Below are positions 16,024 to 25,126 of a stretch of 64,000 bases of DNA, in pieces. This stretch comes from JAAFIW01 sp031414805 (GTDB taxonomy: Bacteria; Pseudomonadota; Gammaproteobacteria; Burkholderiales; Burkholderiaceae_C). Positions within the stretch are counted from its first letter, which is position 1; each line of letters opens with the position of its first letter. Under the pieces are notes generated by a model. It had not been told where the DNA came from, searched no databases, and was given only the letters and a program-made list of their open reading frames with translations. The translations under genes were made by a program, and so were the position numbers. The stretch covers positions 34,934 to 98,933 of the forward strand of contig JANOQJ010000044.1 in assembly GCA_031414805.1 (NCBI GenBank). The letters are read 5' to 3'.

Positions 16024-16548
16024 CTACAACGGCGTTCTTTCAGTCGCTTGAAACGCATCGTCATCAGCCGGACGCTGGCCCCCTGTCCGAACCGCTCCTG
16101 GGGCGGACTGACGGTTACTTTCAGCGGCCAATGGAGTGGCCCACTCGGCCGGATCGGGCATATCCAACAAGGCAGGTTGCGTGAGCAGCGCAAATTGCCA
16201 GGAAATGCCCATCAACCACAAGGCTGAATTGGGATCCAGCAATTCCACCCGCTTGATCAGGCTGGTCTGCAATGCAAGTGCATGGGCCAACAGCCGCGGG
16301 TCGTGGTGGCGTATCAGCAAGCGCAGATGCAGACCCATCTCGGTGGGGTTCACGGGCATCGGCAGGGTTTCGGCGGTGATCCACTGAATGGGGATGCCGT
16401 GGCGCACCAACGTGTCGCGCAAGGCCACCCGCAGCAACTCCCGGTGCAAAGCCTTGGGCGAACCAGGGGGTGTTTTAGATTCAGCTGCCGACCGGGACAG
16501 CGGCGCTGGAGAGCGAGAGTCACCAAAAATGCGGTCAATCAATCCCAT
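16024..16548 (-). CDS. Conserved hypothetical protein upstream of putA
   Basis: This 174-residue soluble protein starts MGLIDRIFGDSRSP, with a charged, disordered C-terminus after about residue 140. The middle part (LHRELLRVALRDTLVRHGIP, EMGLHLRLLIRHHDPRLLAH, WLMGISWQFALL) looks helical. I do not recognise a family. It is on the same strand as putA, about 50-75 nt upstream, so they may be co-transcribed; any role in proline use is only suggested by position. Confidence 0.6.
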   Translation of the reverse strand: MGLIDRIFGDSRSPAPLSRSAAESKTPPGSPKALHRELLRVALRDTLVRHGIPIQWITAETLPMPVNPTEMGLHLRLLIRHHDPRLLAHALALQTSLIKRVELLDPNSALWLMGISWQFALLTQPALLDMPDPAEWATPLAAESNRQSAPGAVRTGGQRPADDDAFQATERTPL

Positions 16549-16653
16549 AAGGCCAATGCTGCTTCCGGCAAAAGTAATAAATGTGCCGTCAGCAGAATAG
16601 AAGCAAATAAGGGTTAACCATTGCCAAGGGCTGGGATTCCCTTGGCTCGCCAG

Positions 16654-17103
16654 TTAACGGTAGTACGGGTTGACAGGAAAACGGTCATATCGGTTTGGCA
16701 CGCCGTCGCGGTCCGAGTCACGCCAACCGCGGTCGTAGTGATGTCCGTGACCGCGTCCGTGGCCGTATCCGTTGCCATGCCCACGGTCATAGGCGTTCGG
16801 CACGCCGTCACCATCACGGTCACCGTAGGGCCCACCGCGGCGTGGTCCATACACCTGCACTGGCTGCACGTACTGCGGTACGGAGTGAATGTATCGTGGC
16901 AGTGGTTGAACGTATACCGGCGCAGGCTGGACGTAAACCGGCGCAGGTTGAACGTAGTAAGGCGCGGGTCGGCTGTAGGCACCGGGCGACTGAACGGTAA
17001 CGGAGAACTCGACGTCGCTGCGAGCATAGGAGGCCGAAGCTCCCAAAGCTCCCAAAACAGCCACAGCGGCGGCGATGAAACGCGTAGAAACAAGACTCTT
17101 CAT
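16654..17103 (-). CDS. Secreted protein with PxYVQP repeats and calcium-loop motifs
   Basis: ATG 17103 follows an AAGGAG ribosome site; MKSLVSTRFIAAAVAVLGALGASASYA is a clear signal peptide. The middle contains PAPVYVQP-type repeats (APYYVQPAPVYVQPAPVYVQ) and the end two thrombospondin-3-like acidic loops (DRDGDGVPNAYD and DSDRDGVPNRYD) around a Gly/His-rich stretch. The 149-residue protein is probably periplasmic or surface associated and calcium binding. No family is recognised. Confidence 0.72.
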   Translation of the reverse strand: MKSLVSTRFIAAAVAVLGALGASASYARSDVEFSVTVQSPGAYSRPAPYYVQPAPVYVQPAPVYVQPLPRYIHSVPQYVQPVQVYGPRRGGPYGDRDGDGVPNAYDRGHGNGYGHGRGHGHHYDRGWRDSDRDGVPNRYDRFPVNPYYR

Positions 17104-17194
17104 AACGGCTCCTTGGGTTGCATGCCGAATGGTTGGCATGGGTCATATGGTGCGCCGCTGAGGGTGAACGCAAGCTGAACGGAATGAAGAAAAA

Positions 17195-18541
17195 TCATGC
17201 GGCTGGCAGCGTCACATCCACACGCCCGCCGCCCCAGTCGGAGCGCCCCAACTGCAGCTGCCCTTCGTGGCTGGCCACCAGGTCTTTCACCACGGCCAGG
17301 CCAACACCGTGGCCGGGAACGTGCTGCTGCTCTTGCTCATCGCCACGCACGTGCAGCTGCAAAACGGTCTCGGTGTTGCTGAAACCGGGGCCGTCGTCAT
17401 CCACGCGCAAGCAAAAAGTCTGCTGGTCCAGCCACAGTCGCACCGTCACCCGACTGGCCGCCCATTTGGCTGCGTTGTCCATGAGGTTACCCAGCAGCTC
17501 AAAGGCATCGCCTTCGTCGATGCGCCAGCGCAGCTCACCGGGGCATTCAAGCTGAAACTGAAGGTTTTTGTCAGCATGCACTTTGGCTAGTGAGTCGCGA
17601 ATGCGTTGTGCCACCGGGGCAAGCGCCAGGTAGGGCGTGAAGCGTGCGGCCCCGCTGGCGGCAGCGCGGCCCAGCTGGTATTGCACGATGCGGTCCATGC
17701 GCGTGACCTGTTGCTCCACCGTGGCACCCAGCCCCTGCGGCTGGGCCAACGCATTACGCAGCACCGCCAGCGGCGTTTTGAGACTGTGCGCCAAGTAGCT
17801 CAAGGCCTCCTTGTAGCGGGTCTGGCGCACCCGCTCCTGGCGGATGAGGGTGTTCAGGTTGGTGGTGAGTGCGCCGATCTCTGCTGGATAGGTGCCCTGT
17901 ACTTCGGATTGCTCGCCGCGTTCAATGCGTGTGATTTCCTGCGATATGCGCCGCAACGGGCTCAGGCCCCACCGCAGCAGCAGGGTTTGCGACAGCAGCA
18001 GCAGCAAGCCGGCGCCGACCAGCCAGCTCCACAGCGTGCGGCGAAAGGCGCGGGTCTCGCCGTCCAGCGAGGCGCTGGACTCCAGCACCGATAGCACCAG
18101 CGGCACACTGCCGCCAGGCCCCGCCCAGCTGACACCGTAGCTGACGGAAAGGAATTTCTCTGCGGCGCTTTGCGCCGTGTCGTAGCGCCACTGGCCCACC
18201 GAGGCCGCGCGCTGAAACGGCAGGCTCTTTCCCACCGCCGAGGCCGACTGCCACGTTTCCTGCGTGCCGCCGTGGCGGATGCTGGCATACAAGCCCGAGC
18301 CGGGCAGCGACAGGCGCGGCTCGGCGAACTCACCAGGCATTTGCAATACGCCCGCCACATCCAGCTCCGCGCCGGCCAGCAGCAAATAGACCGTTCCCTG
18401 AAGCCGCGCGTAATAGGCCGCCTGCACGCTGTTGGCGTGGGCTGTTTGTAGCGCTGCGCCGGTAATCGCCATAAAGGCCAACAGCACCAGGCTCCCAGCG
18501 CCGATCAACCTCGCCCGGATGGAGGCCAAGCGAAAATTCAT
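17195..18541 (-). CDS. Sensor histidine kinase (QseC/PhoQ-like)
   Basis: This 448-residue kinase has an N-terminal membrane helix (LIGAGSLVLLAFMAITGAAL), a periplasmic sensor of about 130 residues, a second helix (WSWLVGAGLLLLLSQTLLL), and a HAMP-like segment (LRRISQEITRIERGEQSEVQ). The phosphoacceptor His is in LSYLAHSLKTPLAVL, and the ATPase boxes are LMDNAAKWA, VDDDGPGF and GHGVGLAVVKDL. It overlaps the response regulator gene by 4 nt (ATGA), so they form a cognate pair. The upstream PepSY and glycine-zipper genes in the same operon suggest an envelope or cation signal. Confidence 0.92.
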   Translation of the reverse strand: MNFRLASIRARLIGAGSLVLLAFMAITGAALQTAHANSVQAAYYARLQGTVYLLLAGAELDVAGVLQMPGEFAEPRLSLPGSGLYASIRHGGTQETWQSASAVGKSLPFQRAASVGQWRYDTAQSAAEKFLSVSYGVSWAGPGGSVPLVLSVLESSASLDGETRAFRRTLWSWLVGAGLLLLLSQTLLLRWGLSPLRRISQEITRIERGEQSEVQGTYPAEIGALTTNLNTLIRQERVRQTRYKEALSYLAHSLKTPLAVLRNALAQPQGLGATVEQQVTRMDRIVQYQLGRAAASGAARFTPYLALAPVAQRIRDSLAKVHADKNLQFQLECPGELRWRIDEGDAFELLGNLMDNAAKWAASRVTVRLWLDQQTFCLRVDDDGPGFSNTETVLQLHVRGDEQEQQHVPGHGVGLAVVKDLVASHEGQLQLGRSDWGGGRVDVTLPAA

Positions 18542-19209
18542 TCGAGCGTGAATCGGTAGCCGCGGCCACGCAGGGTGGCAATCGGGTTCAAGGTGCCCTG
18601 TGGGTCCAGCTTGCGGCGCAAGCGGCCCACCAGCACTTCCAGCACGTTGCTGTCACGGTCCTGATCGTGCGGGTACAAGTAGTCGGACAGCTCTTGCTTG
18701 CCGACCACCCGCTCGCGCTCGCGCACCAGAAACTCCAGCACACGGTATTCGAAGGCCGTCAGATCCAGCGGCTCGCCGTGCAACTGCGCCGCTTGTGCGG
18801 CCAGATCAATGCCCAGCGGGCCAAAAGTCAACAGGTTCGACGCGGCTTTCATCGAGCGGCGCAACAGTGCCTTGACCCGTGCATTCAGCTCGGGGTATTC
18901 AAACGGTTTGACCAGGTAGTCATCGGCCCCGGCTTCCAGGCCGGTGACTTTGTCTTGCCAGCTGCTGCGGGCAGTGAGGATGAGGATGGGGAGGGTTTTG
19001 CCGTCTGCGCGCAGGCTTTTGACCACCGAAATGCCGTTGATTTTGGGCAGGCCGAGGTCGATGATGGCCAAATCGACCGGGTACTCACGCGCCTGGAACA
19101 GCCCGTCTTCGCCGTCAGCTGCTTGATCGACACGAAAGCCGTCTGCCTCCAGGCGCAGCGCCAGACTCAGTCGAAGCGGCGCGTCGTCCTCAATCAGCAG
19201 CAAACGCAT
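18538..19209 (-). CDS. OmpR/PhoP-family response regulator
   Basis: This 223-residue protein has a receiver with the phosphoacceptor Asp in LAIIDLGLPKINGI (about residue 51), Thr in ILTARSS and Lys in YLVKPFEYPEL. The DNA-binding domain is a winged helix (LTAFEYRVLEFLVRERERVV, NVLEVLVGRLRRKL, LRGRGYRFTLE). It is transcribed with the histidine kinase (4-nt overlap) and lies 18 nt after the PepSY gene. Confidence 0.95.
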   Translation of the reverse strand: MRLLLIEDDAPLRLSLALRLEADGFRVDQAADGEDGLFQAREYPVDLAIIDLGLPKINGISVVKSLRADGKTLPILILTARSSWQDKVTGLEAGADDYLVKPFEYPELNARVKALLRRSMKAASNLLTFGPLGIDLAAQAAQLHGEPLDLTAFEYRVLEFLVRERERVVGKQELSDYLYPHDQDRDSNVLEVLVGRLRRKLDPQGTLNPIATLRGRGYRFTLE

Positions 19210-19227
19210 ATCAACAGTAAAGGAGCC

Positions 19228-19488
19228 TTAGATCGGCTGCCCGGTCGCTGCGTCGATCAGGATCACCCGCACTTCGCCCCGAGGCGTGACCACCTTGACC
19301 CGCCAAGCCTGACGCTGCCCGCCCGCACGGTCCACTGACAGAACACGGCCCCCGGTTGCGCGCGCCGCCACAGCCGCCGCATCGTCCGGACTGATGTTGG
19401 CCCACACCGATGGCGCACACACCAGCACCAGCGCTAACAAAGCGCTTTTGCAGGCACCGAGAAGGGATTGGGACAGCATGGCAGGCAT
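19228..19488 (-). CDS. Small periplasmic PepSY-domain protein
   Basis: The start at ATG 19488 (MPAML) lies just after the upstream stop; ATG 19479 is an alternative. A signal peptide ends near SVWA. The remainder is a single PepSY unit (ISPDDAAAVAARATGGRVLS, WRVKVVTPRGEVRVILIDAATGQPI). PepSY proteins often accompany two-component systems and modulate envelope proteases or kinases. It sits between the glycine-zipper gene and the regulator gene in one operon. Confidence 0.85.
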   Translation of the reverse strand: MPAMLSQSLLGACKSALLALVLVCAPSVWANISPDDAAAVAARATGGRVLSVDRAGGQRQAWRVKVVTPRGEVRVILIDAATGQPI

Positions 19489-19492
19489 GGTA

Positions 19493-20008
19493 CTACTGGA
19501 CGATGGGGTCAACCGAGACGCGAACCTGCAGGTTAGGCCCTGGCTGTTCGCGCATCAAGGTGGTGAAGGTCTGACCGCGGTAGTCGTAGGTCACGCGGTA
19601 GCCCGCCACCCGGGTTTGCACCTCGCTGACCGCTTGGCACTGCGTGACTTGCCGTGCTGCGCTTTCGTATTGCTGTGGACGTGAATTGTTGCGGGCAACT
19701 TGCTGCCCGGCGATGGCACCCACCACAGCACCAATCGCCGTCGCCGCATCGCGGCCGCTGCCTTTGCCGACCTGGTTACCCAGAATGCCACCCGCGACGC
19801 CGCCAATGATCACGCCGCCGTAATGCGGCTGCGAATCGCCCACGGGCCGTGTGTCGTTGACCCATTGCGTGCTGCACTGTTCGCGCGGAACGGTGACTTG
19901 CTCGTACTGCGGTTCGGCACTGCGCACGCGCGCCATGTCTTGGAAAGTTTGCGCTTGAGCCACCGTGACGCCAGCAGCCAGAAAACAGGTCATTGCGATG
20001 CGATTCAT
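19493..20008 (-). CDS. Glycine-zipper outer-membrane-type protein (17 kDa antigen family)
   Basis: ATG 20008 follows GGAG; the signal peptide MNRIAMTCFLAAGVTVAQAQ has no lipobox Cys. The glycine-zipper segment (YGGVIIGGVAGGILGNQVGK ... AIGAVVGAIAGQQVA) is typical of the Rickettsia 17 kDa antigen / SlyB-like family. A C-terminal beta-rich domain follows (QCQAVSEVQTRVAGYRVTYD). It is first gene of a four-gene operon with PepSY, regulator and kinase, comparable to envelope-stress loci. Confidence 0.85.
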   Translation of the reverse strand: MNRIAMTCFLAAGVTVAQAQTFQDMARVRSAEPQYEQVTVPREQCSTQWVNDTRPVGDSQPHYGGVIIGGVAGGILGNQVGKGSGRDAATAIGAVVGAIAGQQVARNNSRPQQYESAARQVTQCQAVSEVQTRVAGYRVTYDYRGQTFTTLMREQPGPNLQVRVSVDPIVQ

Positions 20009-20129
20009 CAGAAGCTCCAAAAAGTTGTGTTGGAGGCATCTTGCGCTGTGGTGCGTGAATGAACGCTGAACGAAACCGATTTGAATGCGATATTGAGATT
20101 TTTAAGATTTTCAAATGGAATCGGTATCC

Positions 20130-20161
20130 AGCCCTTTTAAATACTGCTCAAGCAGCTATCA
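20130..20161 (-). repeat. AGCTGCTTGAGCAG repeat, copy 6
   Basis: On the minus strand this reads ATTGATAGCTGCTTGAGCAG then TATTTAAAAGGGCT. It lies between the CoxD-like ATPase gene and the glycine-zipper operon. Confidence 0.88.
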
Positions 20162-20185
20162 ATAAAGTAGCAGTTCTGAATCGAA

Positions 20186-21088
20186 TCAGGCTTCTTCAGA
20201 CTCGGGCTTCAGCAAATCCACCGCCATTTCCCGCGTCAACGCTGCCACATCGTCGCGCTGCTTGAACAAGATACCGGCCGTGTCCGACACCACTTCGGGA
20301 TCAACCACAAGGGTGTCAAGCGCGACCAGAGCCTTAGCCCACTCCACGCTTTCGGCAATGCCGGGCGCGCGCTGGAAGGCGTTCGCAAACGGTTGGCTGC
20401 GCAGCTTGCCAACGAAGTGCGCTACTTGCTCGCTCAATTCTTTGCTGGCATGTGGAACCTGGGCCTGCACGATGGACAGCTCACGCTCACGGTCGGGGTA
20501 ATCAAGCCAGTGATACAGGCAGCGGCGCTTGACGGCGTCGTTCAGCTCGCGGGTACGGTTGCTGGTGAGAATGGTGACCGGTGTGGCCTGGGCCTTGATG
20601 GTGCCCAGTTCGGGGATGCTGACCTGGTACTCACCCAGGTATTCAAGCAAAAAAGCTTCAAACGGCTCGTCGGCGCGGTCTACCTCGTCGATCAGCAGCA
20701 CGGCACCGGGCGCTGGTGTTTGCAGGGCTTGCAGCAGGGGGCGGCGGATCAGGTAGCGGTCTTGGTAGACCTCGCGCTCGATGTCTGTGCCGCCGTCGGG
20801 CTTTTGCAACTCGGCGGCGCGCATGTGCAGCAGCTGGGCTGCGTAATTCCACTCATACAAAGCCTCGCGCTGCTCCAGACCGTCGTAGCACTGCAGGCGA
20901 ATCAACTCTCGCTGCAATACCTTGGCCAGGGCTTTGGCCAGCTCGGTCTTGCCGACGCCGGGTTCGCCTTCCAGGAGGAGGGGGCGCTGGAGCTTGAGGG
21001 CCAGGAATACGGCGGTGGCCAGGCGGCGGTCTGCGAAATAGCCAGCGGTTAGCAGGGCCTGGGTGAGCGAGTCGATGGTGAAATTCAT
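20186..21088 (-). CDS. CoxD-like MoxR-family AAA+ ATPase
   Basis: The start at ATG 21088 gives MNFTIDSLTQALLTAGYFAD, the normal CoxD beginning. The AAA+ elements are Walker A in LLLEGEPGVGKTELAKAL, Walker B in AVLLIDEVDRAD and sensor 1 in TILTSNRTREL. CoxD-type proteins help insert or sulphurate the molybdenum active site of CoxL-type hydroxylases. It is on the same strand as the three hydroxylase genes but separated from them by 168 bp holding a repeat (21103-21223). No CoxE (VWA) gene follows. Confidence 0.87.
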   Translation of the reverse strand: MNFTIDSLTQALLTAGYFADRRLATAVFLALKLQRPLLLEGEPGVGKTELAKALAKVLQRELIRLQCYDGLEQREALYEWNYAAQLLHMRAAELQKPDGGTDIEREVYQDRYLIRRPLLQALQTPAPGAVLLIDEVDRADEPFEAFLLEYLGEYQVSIPELGTIKAQATPVTILTSNRTRELNDAVKRRCLYHWLDYPDRERELSIVQAQVPHASKELSEQVAHFVGKLRSQPFANAFQRAPGIAESVEWAKALVALDTLVVDPEVVSDTAGILFKQRDDVAALTREMAVDLLKPESEEA

Positions 21089-21102
21089 GGAACCGGAGAG
21101 TT

Positions 21103-21223
21103 TTGAAGGCAGAGGACGCAAAGTATTCGCAGAGTGCGCAGAAGGGTACAAAAAAGCGAGCAGCAAATTCTCACTTTCTTTTTTTGCGTCCTCTGCGCAA
21201 CCTCAGCGTCCTCTGCGTTCAAA
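21103..21223. repeat. GCAGAGGACGCAAAG inverted repeat, copy 1
   Basis: The left arm TTGAAGGCAGAGGACGCAAAG and the right arm GCGTCCTCTGCGTTCAAAG are inverted copies. Internal related units (TCGCAGAGTGCGCAGAAG / GCGTCCTCTGCGCAACC) also pair. Sister copies are at 55787-55907 and 61038-61155. It separates the FAD-subunit gene from the CoxD-like gene. Confidence 0.82.
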
Positions 21224-21256
21224 GGCCCCGCATTTCTGCAAAGCCTTGCCAACTTT

Positions 21257-22051
21257 TCAGACTGCGAGCGCCTGCGTCACCGCCCGTTGCGTCATCACGC
21301 TGATCAGGTTCGCCCGGTAGGCTGCTGTCGCGTGAATGTCGCTGGACAGGTCGCTGGAATCGATCACCACTTTGGCGGCTGCTTCGGCTGTGAAGCTGGC
21401 ACTCAAAGCCGCTTCCAGACCCGCATGGCGAAACACGCCGTTGCCACCACCGGTTACGGCGACGCGCACACCGCCGTCGGTCTGCGCGACGAACACCCCA
21501 ATCATCGCGAAACGCGAGGCGGTTTGTTTGAACTTGATGTAGGCGGCGCGCTTGGGAATAGGAAAGCTGATGCCGGTGATCAATTCGCCATCTGCCAGGG
21601 CCGTGGTGAACATGCCCTGAAAGTAGTCATCGGCCGCAATGGTGCGCGTGTTGGTGTGCACCGTCGCGCCCAGTGCCAGCACGGCGCTGGGGTAGCAGGC
21701 GCTGGGGTCATTGTTGGCGACGGAGCCACCCAGGGTGCCCATGGCGCGAACCTGTTTGTCACCGATGTGGGCTGCCAGATCGGCCAGCGCAGGGATGGCG
21801 GCTTTGACGTCGGCGCTGGTGGCCACGTCGGCATGGCGGGTCATGGCACCGATGACCAGGGCGTTGCCATCATTCTTGATGCTGGCCAAGCCGCTGATGC
21901 CGCCCAGGTCTGCCAGCTGCTCAGGGCTGGACAGGCGCAACTTCATGGAAGCCAGCAGGGTTTGACCACCGGCCAGAACCTTGGCACCCGCGCTAGCGAG
22001 TTTGGCGGCGTCAGCGACCGAGGTGGGACGTTCGAAGGTGAATGTGTACAT
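21257..22051 (-). CDS. FAD-binding subunit of a molybdenum hydroxylase (CoxM-like)
   Basis: ATG 22051 follows GAGGAGATACACC. The 264-residue protein has the FAD motifs of CoxM-type subunits (AKVLAGGQTLLASMKLRLSS near the start, MGTLGGSVANNDPSACYPSA around residue 105) and a C-terminal CO_deh_flav_C part. It passes electrons from the molybdenum and iron-sulphur subunits to acceptors. It is 11 nt downstream of the large-subunit gene, in the order small-large-medium. Confidence 0.93.
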   Translation of the reverse strand: MYTFTFERPTSVADAAKLASAGAKVLAGGQTLLASMKLRLSSPEQLADLGGISGLASIKNDGNALVIGAMTRHADVATSADVKAAIPALADLAAHIGDKQVRAMGTLGGSVANNDPSACYPSAVLALGATVHTNTRTIAADDYFQGMFTTALADGELITGISFPIPKRAAYIKFKQTASRFAMIGVFVAQTDGGVRVAVTGGGNGVFRHAGLEAALSASFTAEAAAKVVIDSSDLSSDIHATAAYRANLISVMTQRAVTQALAV

Positions 22052-22062
22052 GGTGTATCTCC

Positions 22063-24435
22063 TCAGGCTTTGGATTTCTGAATCGCTTCCCACACCCGCG
22101 CAGGCGAGGCGGGCATGTCGAACTCTTTGACGCCCATGTCTCTCAAGGCATCCAGCACGGCGTTGATCACGGCTGGCGGCGAGCCAATCGCGCCGGCTTC
22201 GCCGCAACCCTTGGTGCCCAGCGGGTTGTGGCTGCACGGGGTGCACACATGGCCCAGCTTGAACTCCGGGAAGTCGTCGGCACGCGGCATGGTGTAGTCC
22301 ATGAAGCTGCCGGTCAGCAACTGGCCTGTTTCTTCGTCGTACACACAGTTTTCCATCAGCGCCTGGCCAATGCCCTGCACCAGGCCGCCATGCACCTGCC
22401 CTTCGACAATCATCGGGTTGATGATGGTGCCAAAGTCGTCGACTGCGGTGAACTTGTCTACGCGGGTCACGCCGGTGGCGGGGTCAATTTCCACTTCGCA
22501 GATGTAGGTGCCTGCGGGGAAGGTGAAGTTGGTGGGGTCATAGAAAGCGGTTTCGTTCAGGCCGGGCTCCAGCTTGTCGAGCGGGTAGTTGTGGGGCACG
22601 TAGGCGGTGAGTGCCACCTGGCCAAACGTCACTTTTTTGTCGGTGCCTTTGATGGTGAACTCGCCATTGACAAACTCCACATCGGCATCGCTGGCCTCCA
22701 TCAAATGGGCGGCAATTTTCTTGGCCTTGGTCTCGATTTTGTCCAGCGCCTTCATGATGGCCGCACCACCCACGCTGATGGAGCGCGAGCCATACGTGCC
22801 CATGCCAAACGGTACGCGGCCGGTGTCGCCATGCACCACATCGACGTTTTCAACCGGAATGCCCAGACGGGCTGCCACCACCTGTGCAAACGTGGTTTCG
22901 TGGCCCTGGCCGTGGCTGTGCGAACCGGTGAACACCGTCACGCTGCCGGTGGGGTGCACGCGCACCTCGCCGCATTCAAACAAGCCCGCCCGTGCACCTA
23001 GCGCACCAGCAATGTTGGAAGGCGCAATACCGCACGCCTCGATGTAGCTGCTGTAGCCAATACCCCGCTTCAAGCCCTTGGCCGCGCTGGCGGCTTTGCG
23101 GGCGGCAAAGCCGTCCACATCGCCCAGCTTTTTCGCGCCATCCATGCAGGCCTGGAAGTCGCCCACGTCGTACATCAAAGCTACCGGCGTTTGGTATGGG
23201 AAGGTGCGCACAAAATTGCGCTGGCGAATTTCGTCCTGCGCCAACCCCAGATCCCAGGCGCAGCGGGACACCAGGCGCTCCAGCAAATACGTGGCTTCGG
23301 GTCTGCCGGCACCGCGGTACGCATCAACCGGCGCGGTGTTGGTAAACCAGGCATCCACTTCGACGTAAATCTGCGGGCAGGTGTACTGGCCCGCCAGCAA
23401 GGTGGCGTAAAGAATCGTGGGTACTGCGGGCGCGAAGGTCGACAAATACGCGCCCATGTTGGCGTCGGTATGCACGCGCATGGCCAGGAACTTGCCGTCT
23501 TTGTCCATCGCCATCTCCGCGTGGCTCACATGGTCGCGTCCATGCGCATCCGACAAGAAGGCTTCGCTGCGGTCGGCTGTCCATTTGATGGCGCAATTGA
23601 GCTGTTTGGCAGCCCAGGTCAGCGCCACGTCTTCCGCATACAAAAAGATTTTGGAGCCAAAACCACCGCCCACATCGGGCGCAATCACACGCACCTTGTG
23701 CTCTGGCAGGCCCAGCACGAAAGCGGTCATCAGAAGACGCTCGACGTGCGGGTTCTGGTTGGACACATACAGGGTGTAGTCCTCGGTGGCACGGCTGTAA
23801 GCGCCGATAGCCGCACGGGGCTCCATCGCATTGGGGATCAGTCGGTTGTTGGTCAAGTCCAGCTTGGTGATATGGGCGGCATTGGCAAACGCCGCATCCA
23901 CGCCCGCCTTGTCGCCAATCGCCCACTTGTAGCAATGGTTGTCGGGCGCAGCCTCGTGTAATGCGGTGGCCTTGGCGGCGTGGGTCACATTGACCACAGC
24001 GGGCAACACGTCGTAGTCCACTTCCACGGCCTCAGCGGCGTTTTTCGCCTGCTCGATGGTGTCCGCCACCACCATGGCCACGTGGTCGCCCACATAGCGC
24101 ACCTTGCCCTGGGCCAGGATAGGGTGAGGCGGCTCTTTCATCGGCTGGCCGTCGGTGCTGGTGATCAACCATCCGCAGGGGAGCCCACCCATTTTTCCTT
24201 CGACGTCTTTGCCAGTGAACACTTTGTGAATGCCGGGCATCGCCTCGGCTTTGCTCACGTCTATGCTTTTGATCGCAGCGTGTGCATGCGGTGAGCGGAC
24301 AAACACTGCGTAACGCTGGTTCGGCAGGTTGATGTCGTCGGTGTAGTTGCCTGCGCCGGTGAGGAAGCGGTAGTCTTCCTTGCGCTTGATGGACTCCCCA
24401 ATGTGGGGGAGGTTTGCAAAATCGGGTGCGCCCAT
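22063..24435 (-). CDS. Molybdopterin-binding large subunit of a form II CoxL-like hydroxylase
   Basis: This 790-residue xanthine-oxidase-family subunit contains VIAPDVGGGFGSKIFLYAE, the active-site loop AYRGAGRPEA (about residue 373), GSHSHGQGHETTFAQVV and the catalytic Glu in GCGEAGAIGSPPAV near the end. Genuine form I CO dehydrogenases carry AYRCSFR with the copper-binding Cys; AYRGAGR marks form II, whose substrate is often not CO. The true substrate (a heterocycle, aldehyde or CO) cannot be told from sequence. It lies between the iron-sulphur and FAD subunit genes. Confidence 0.93.
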   Translation of the reverse strand: MGAPDFANLPHIGESIKRKEDYRFLTGAGNYTDDINLPNQRYAVFVRSPHAHAAIKSIDVSKAEAMPGIHKVFTGKDVEGKMGGLPCGWLITSTDGQPMKEPPHPILAQGKVRYVGDHVAMVVADTIEQAKNAAEAVEVDYDVLPAVVNVTHAAKATALHEAAPDNHCYKWAIGDKAGVDAAFANAAHITKLDLTNNRLIPNAMEPRAAIGAYSRATEDYTLYVSNQNPHVERLLMTAFVLGLPEHKVRVIAPDVGGGFGSKIFLYAEDVALTWAAKQLNCAIKWTADRSEAFLSDAHGRDHVSHAEMAMDKDGKFLAMRVHTDANMGAYLSTFAPAVPTILYATLLAGQYTCPQIYVEVDAWFTNTAPVDAYRGAGRPEATYLLERLVSRCAWDLGLAQDEIRQRNFVRTFPYQTPVALMYDVGDFQACMDGAKKLGDVDGFAARKAASAAKGLKRGIGYSSYIEACGIAPSNIAGALGARAGLFECGEVRVHPTGSVTVFTGSHSHGQGHETTFAQVVAARLGIPVENVDVVHGDTGRVPFGMGTYGSRSISVGGAAIMKALDKIETKAKKIAAHLMEASDADVEFVNGEFTIKGTDKKVTFGQVALTAYVPHNYPLDKLEPGLNETAFYDPTNFTFPAGTYICEVEIDPATGVTRVDKFTAVDDFGTIINPMIVEGQVHGGLVQGIGQALMENCVYDEETGQLLTGSFMDYTMPRADDFPEFKLGHVCTPCSHNPLGTKGCGEAGAIGSPPAVINAVLDALRDMGVKEFDMPASPARVWEAIQKSKA

Positions 24436-24464
24436 GTGTAGCTCCTGTTGAATGTGGTTGGTGT

Positions 24465-24938
24465 TCAGGCGGTTGCTGCCATGGCCGCTTGTCCATGCTG
24501 AACAGCCTTGACGATGTTCTGGTAGCCGGTACAGCGACAGATATTGCCCTCCAGCAACTCGCGAATTTCGCCTTCAGTGGCTTTAGGGTTGTGTTTGCAC
24601 AGGTCTACCGCACTCATCACCATGCCGGTCGTGCAGTAGCCGCACTGCAGACCATGGCACTCTTTGAAAGCGGCCTGCATTGGATGCATGGTTCCGTCTG
24701 CGGCAGCCAAGCCTTCGATGGTGGTGATTTCCGCGCCGCTGTGCTGCACGGCCAGGGTGTTGCACGACTTGATGGCCCGGCCGTTGACGATGATGGTGCA
24801 GGAACCGCACTGCGCGGTGTCGCAACCCACGTGGGTGCCTGTGAGTTTGAGGTTCTCGCGCAGCGCTTGCACCAGCAGCGTGTTGGGCGCGACGTCGATG
24901 CTGGACGTTTTGCCGTTGACTTTGAGTTGAACCAGCAT
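24465..24938 (-). CDS. [2Fe-2S] subunit of a molybdenum hydroxylase (CoxS-like)
   Basis: ATG 24938 is preceded by GGAG; a further in-frame ATG lies at 24953. The 157-residue protein has the plant-type ferredoxin motif (GCDTAQCGSCTIIVNG) and the helical second cluster motif (CGYCTTGMVMS, GNICRCTGYQNIVKAV). It is the first gene of the hydroxylase operon, divergent from the GAF-Fis regulator. Confidence 0.95.
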   Translation of the reverse strand: MLVQLKVNGKTSSIDVAPNTLLVQALRENLKLTGTHVGCDTAQCGSCTIIVNGRAIKSCNTLAVQHSGAEITTIEGLAAADGTMHPMQAAFKECHGLQCGYCTTGMVMSAVDLCKHNPKATEGEIRELLEGNICRCTGYQNIVKAVQHGQAAMAATA

Positions 24939-25126
24939 GTGGGTAGTCTCCATCGATAGGTTGGGTGGGTAATTTCCATCGGCATTGTTGGAGCCAGACC
25001 GTGCCCGTCGACTAGGCAAAACCCTAGAGCCCCAAAAGCCGCCTGGGAATTTCTCAAAATGAAACACGGCGGGCGGGCGCTTGAGGCACTATCACTAGAC
25101 AAAACCACTGCAACGAGACAAGCACC

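Noticed and set aside
24982..24996. A sigma-54-like promoter (TGGCTC-N5-ATGC on the minus strand) before the hydroxylase operon.
   Set aside because: The match is weak (both boxes have mismatches) and the adjacent regulator lacks the AAA+ domain needed for sigma-54 activation.
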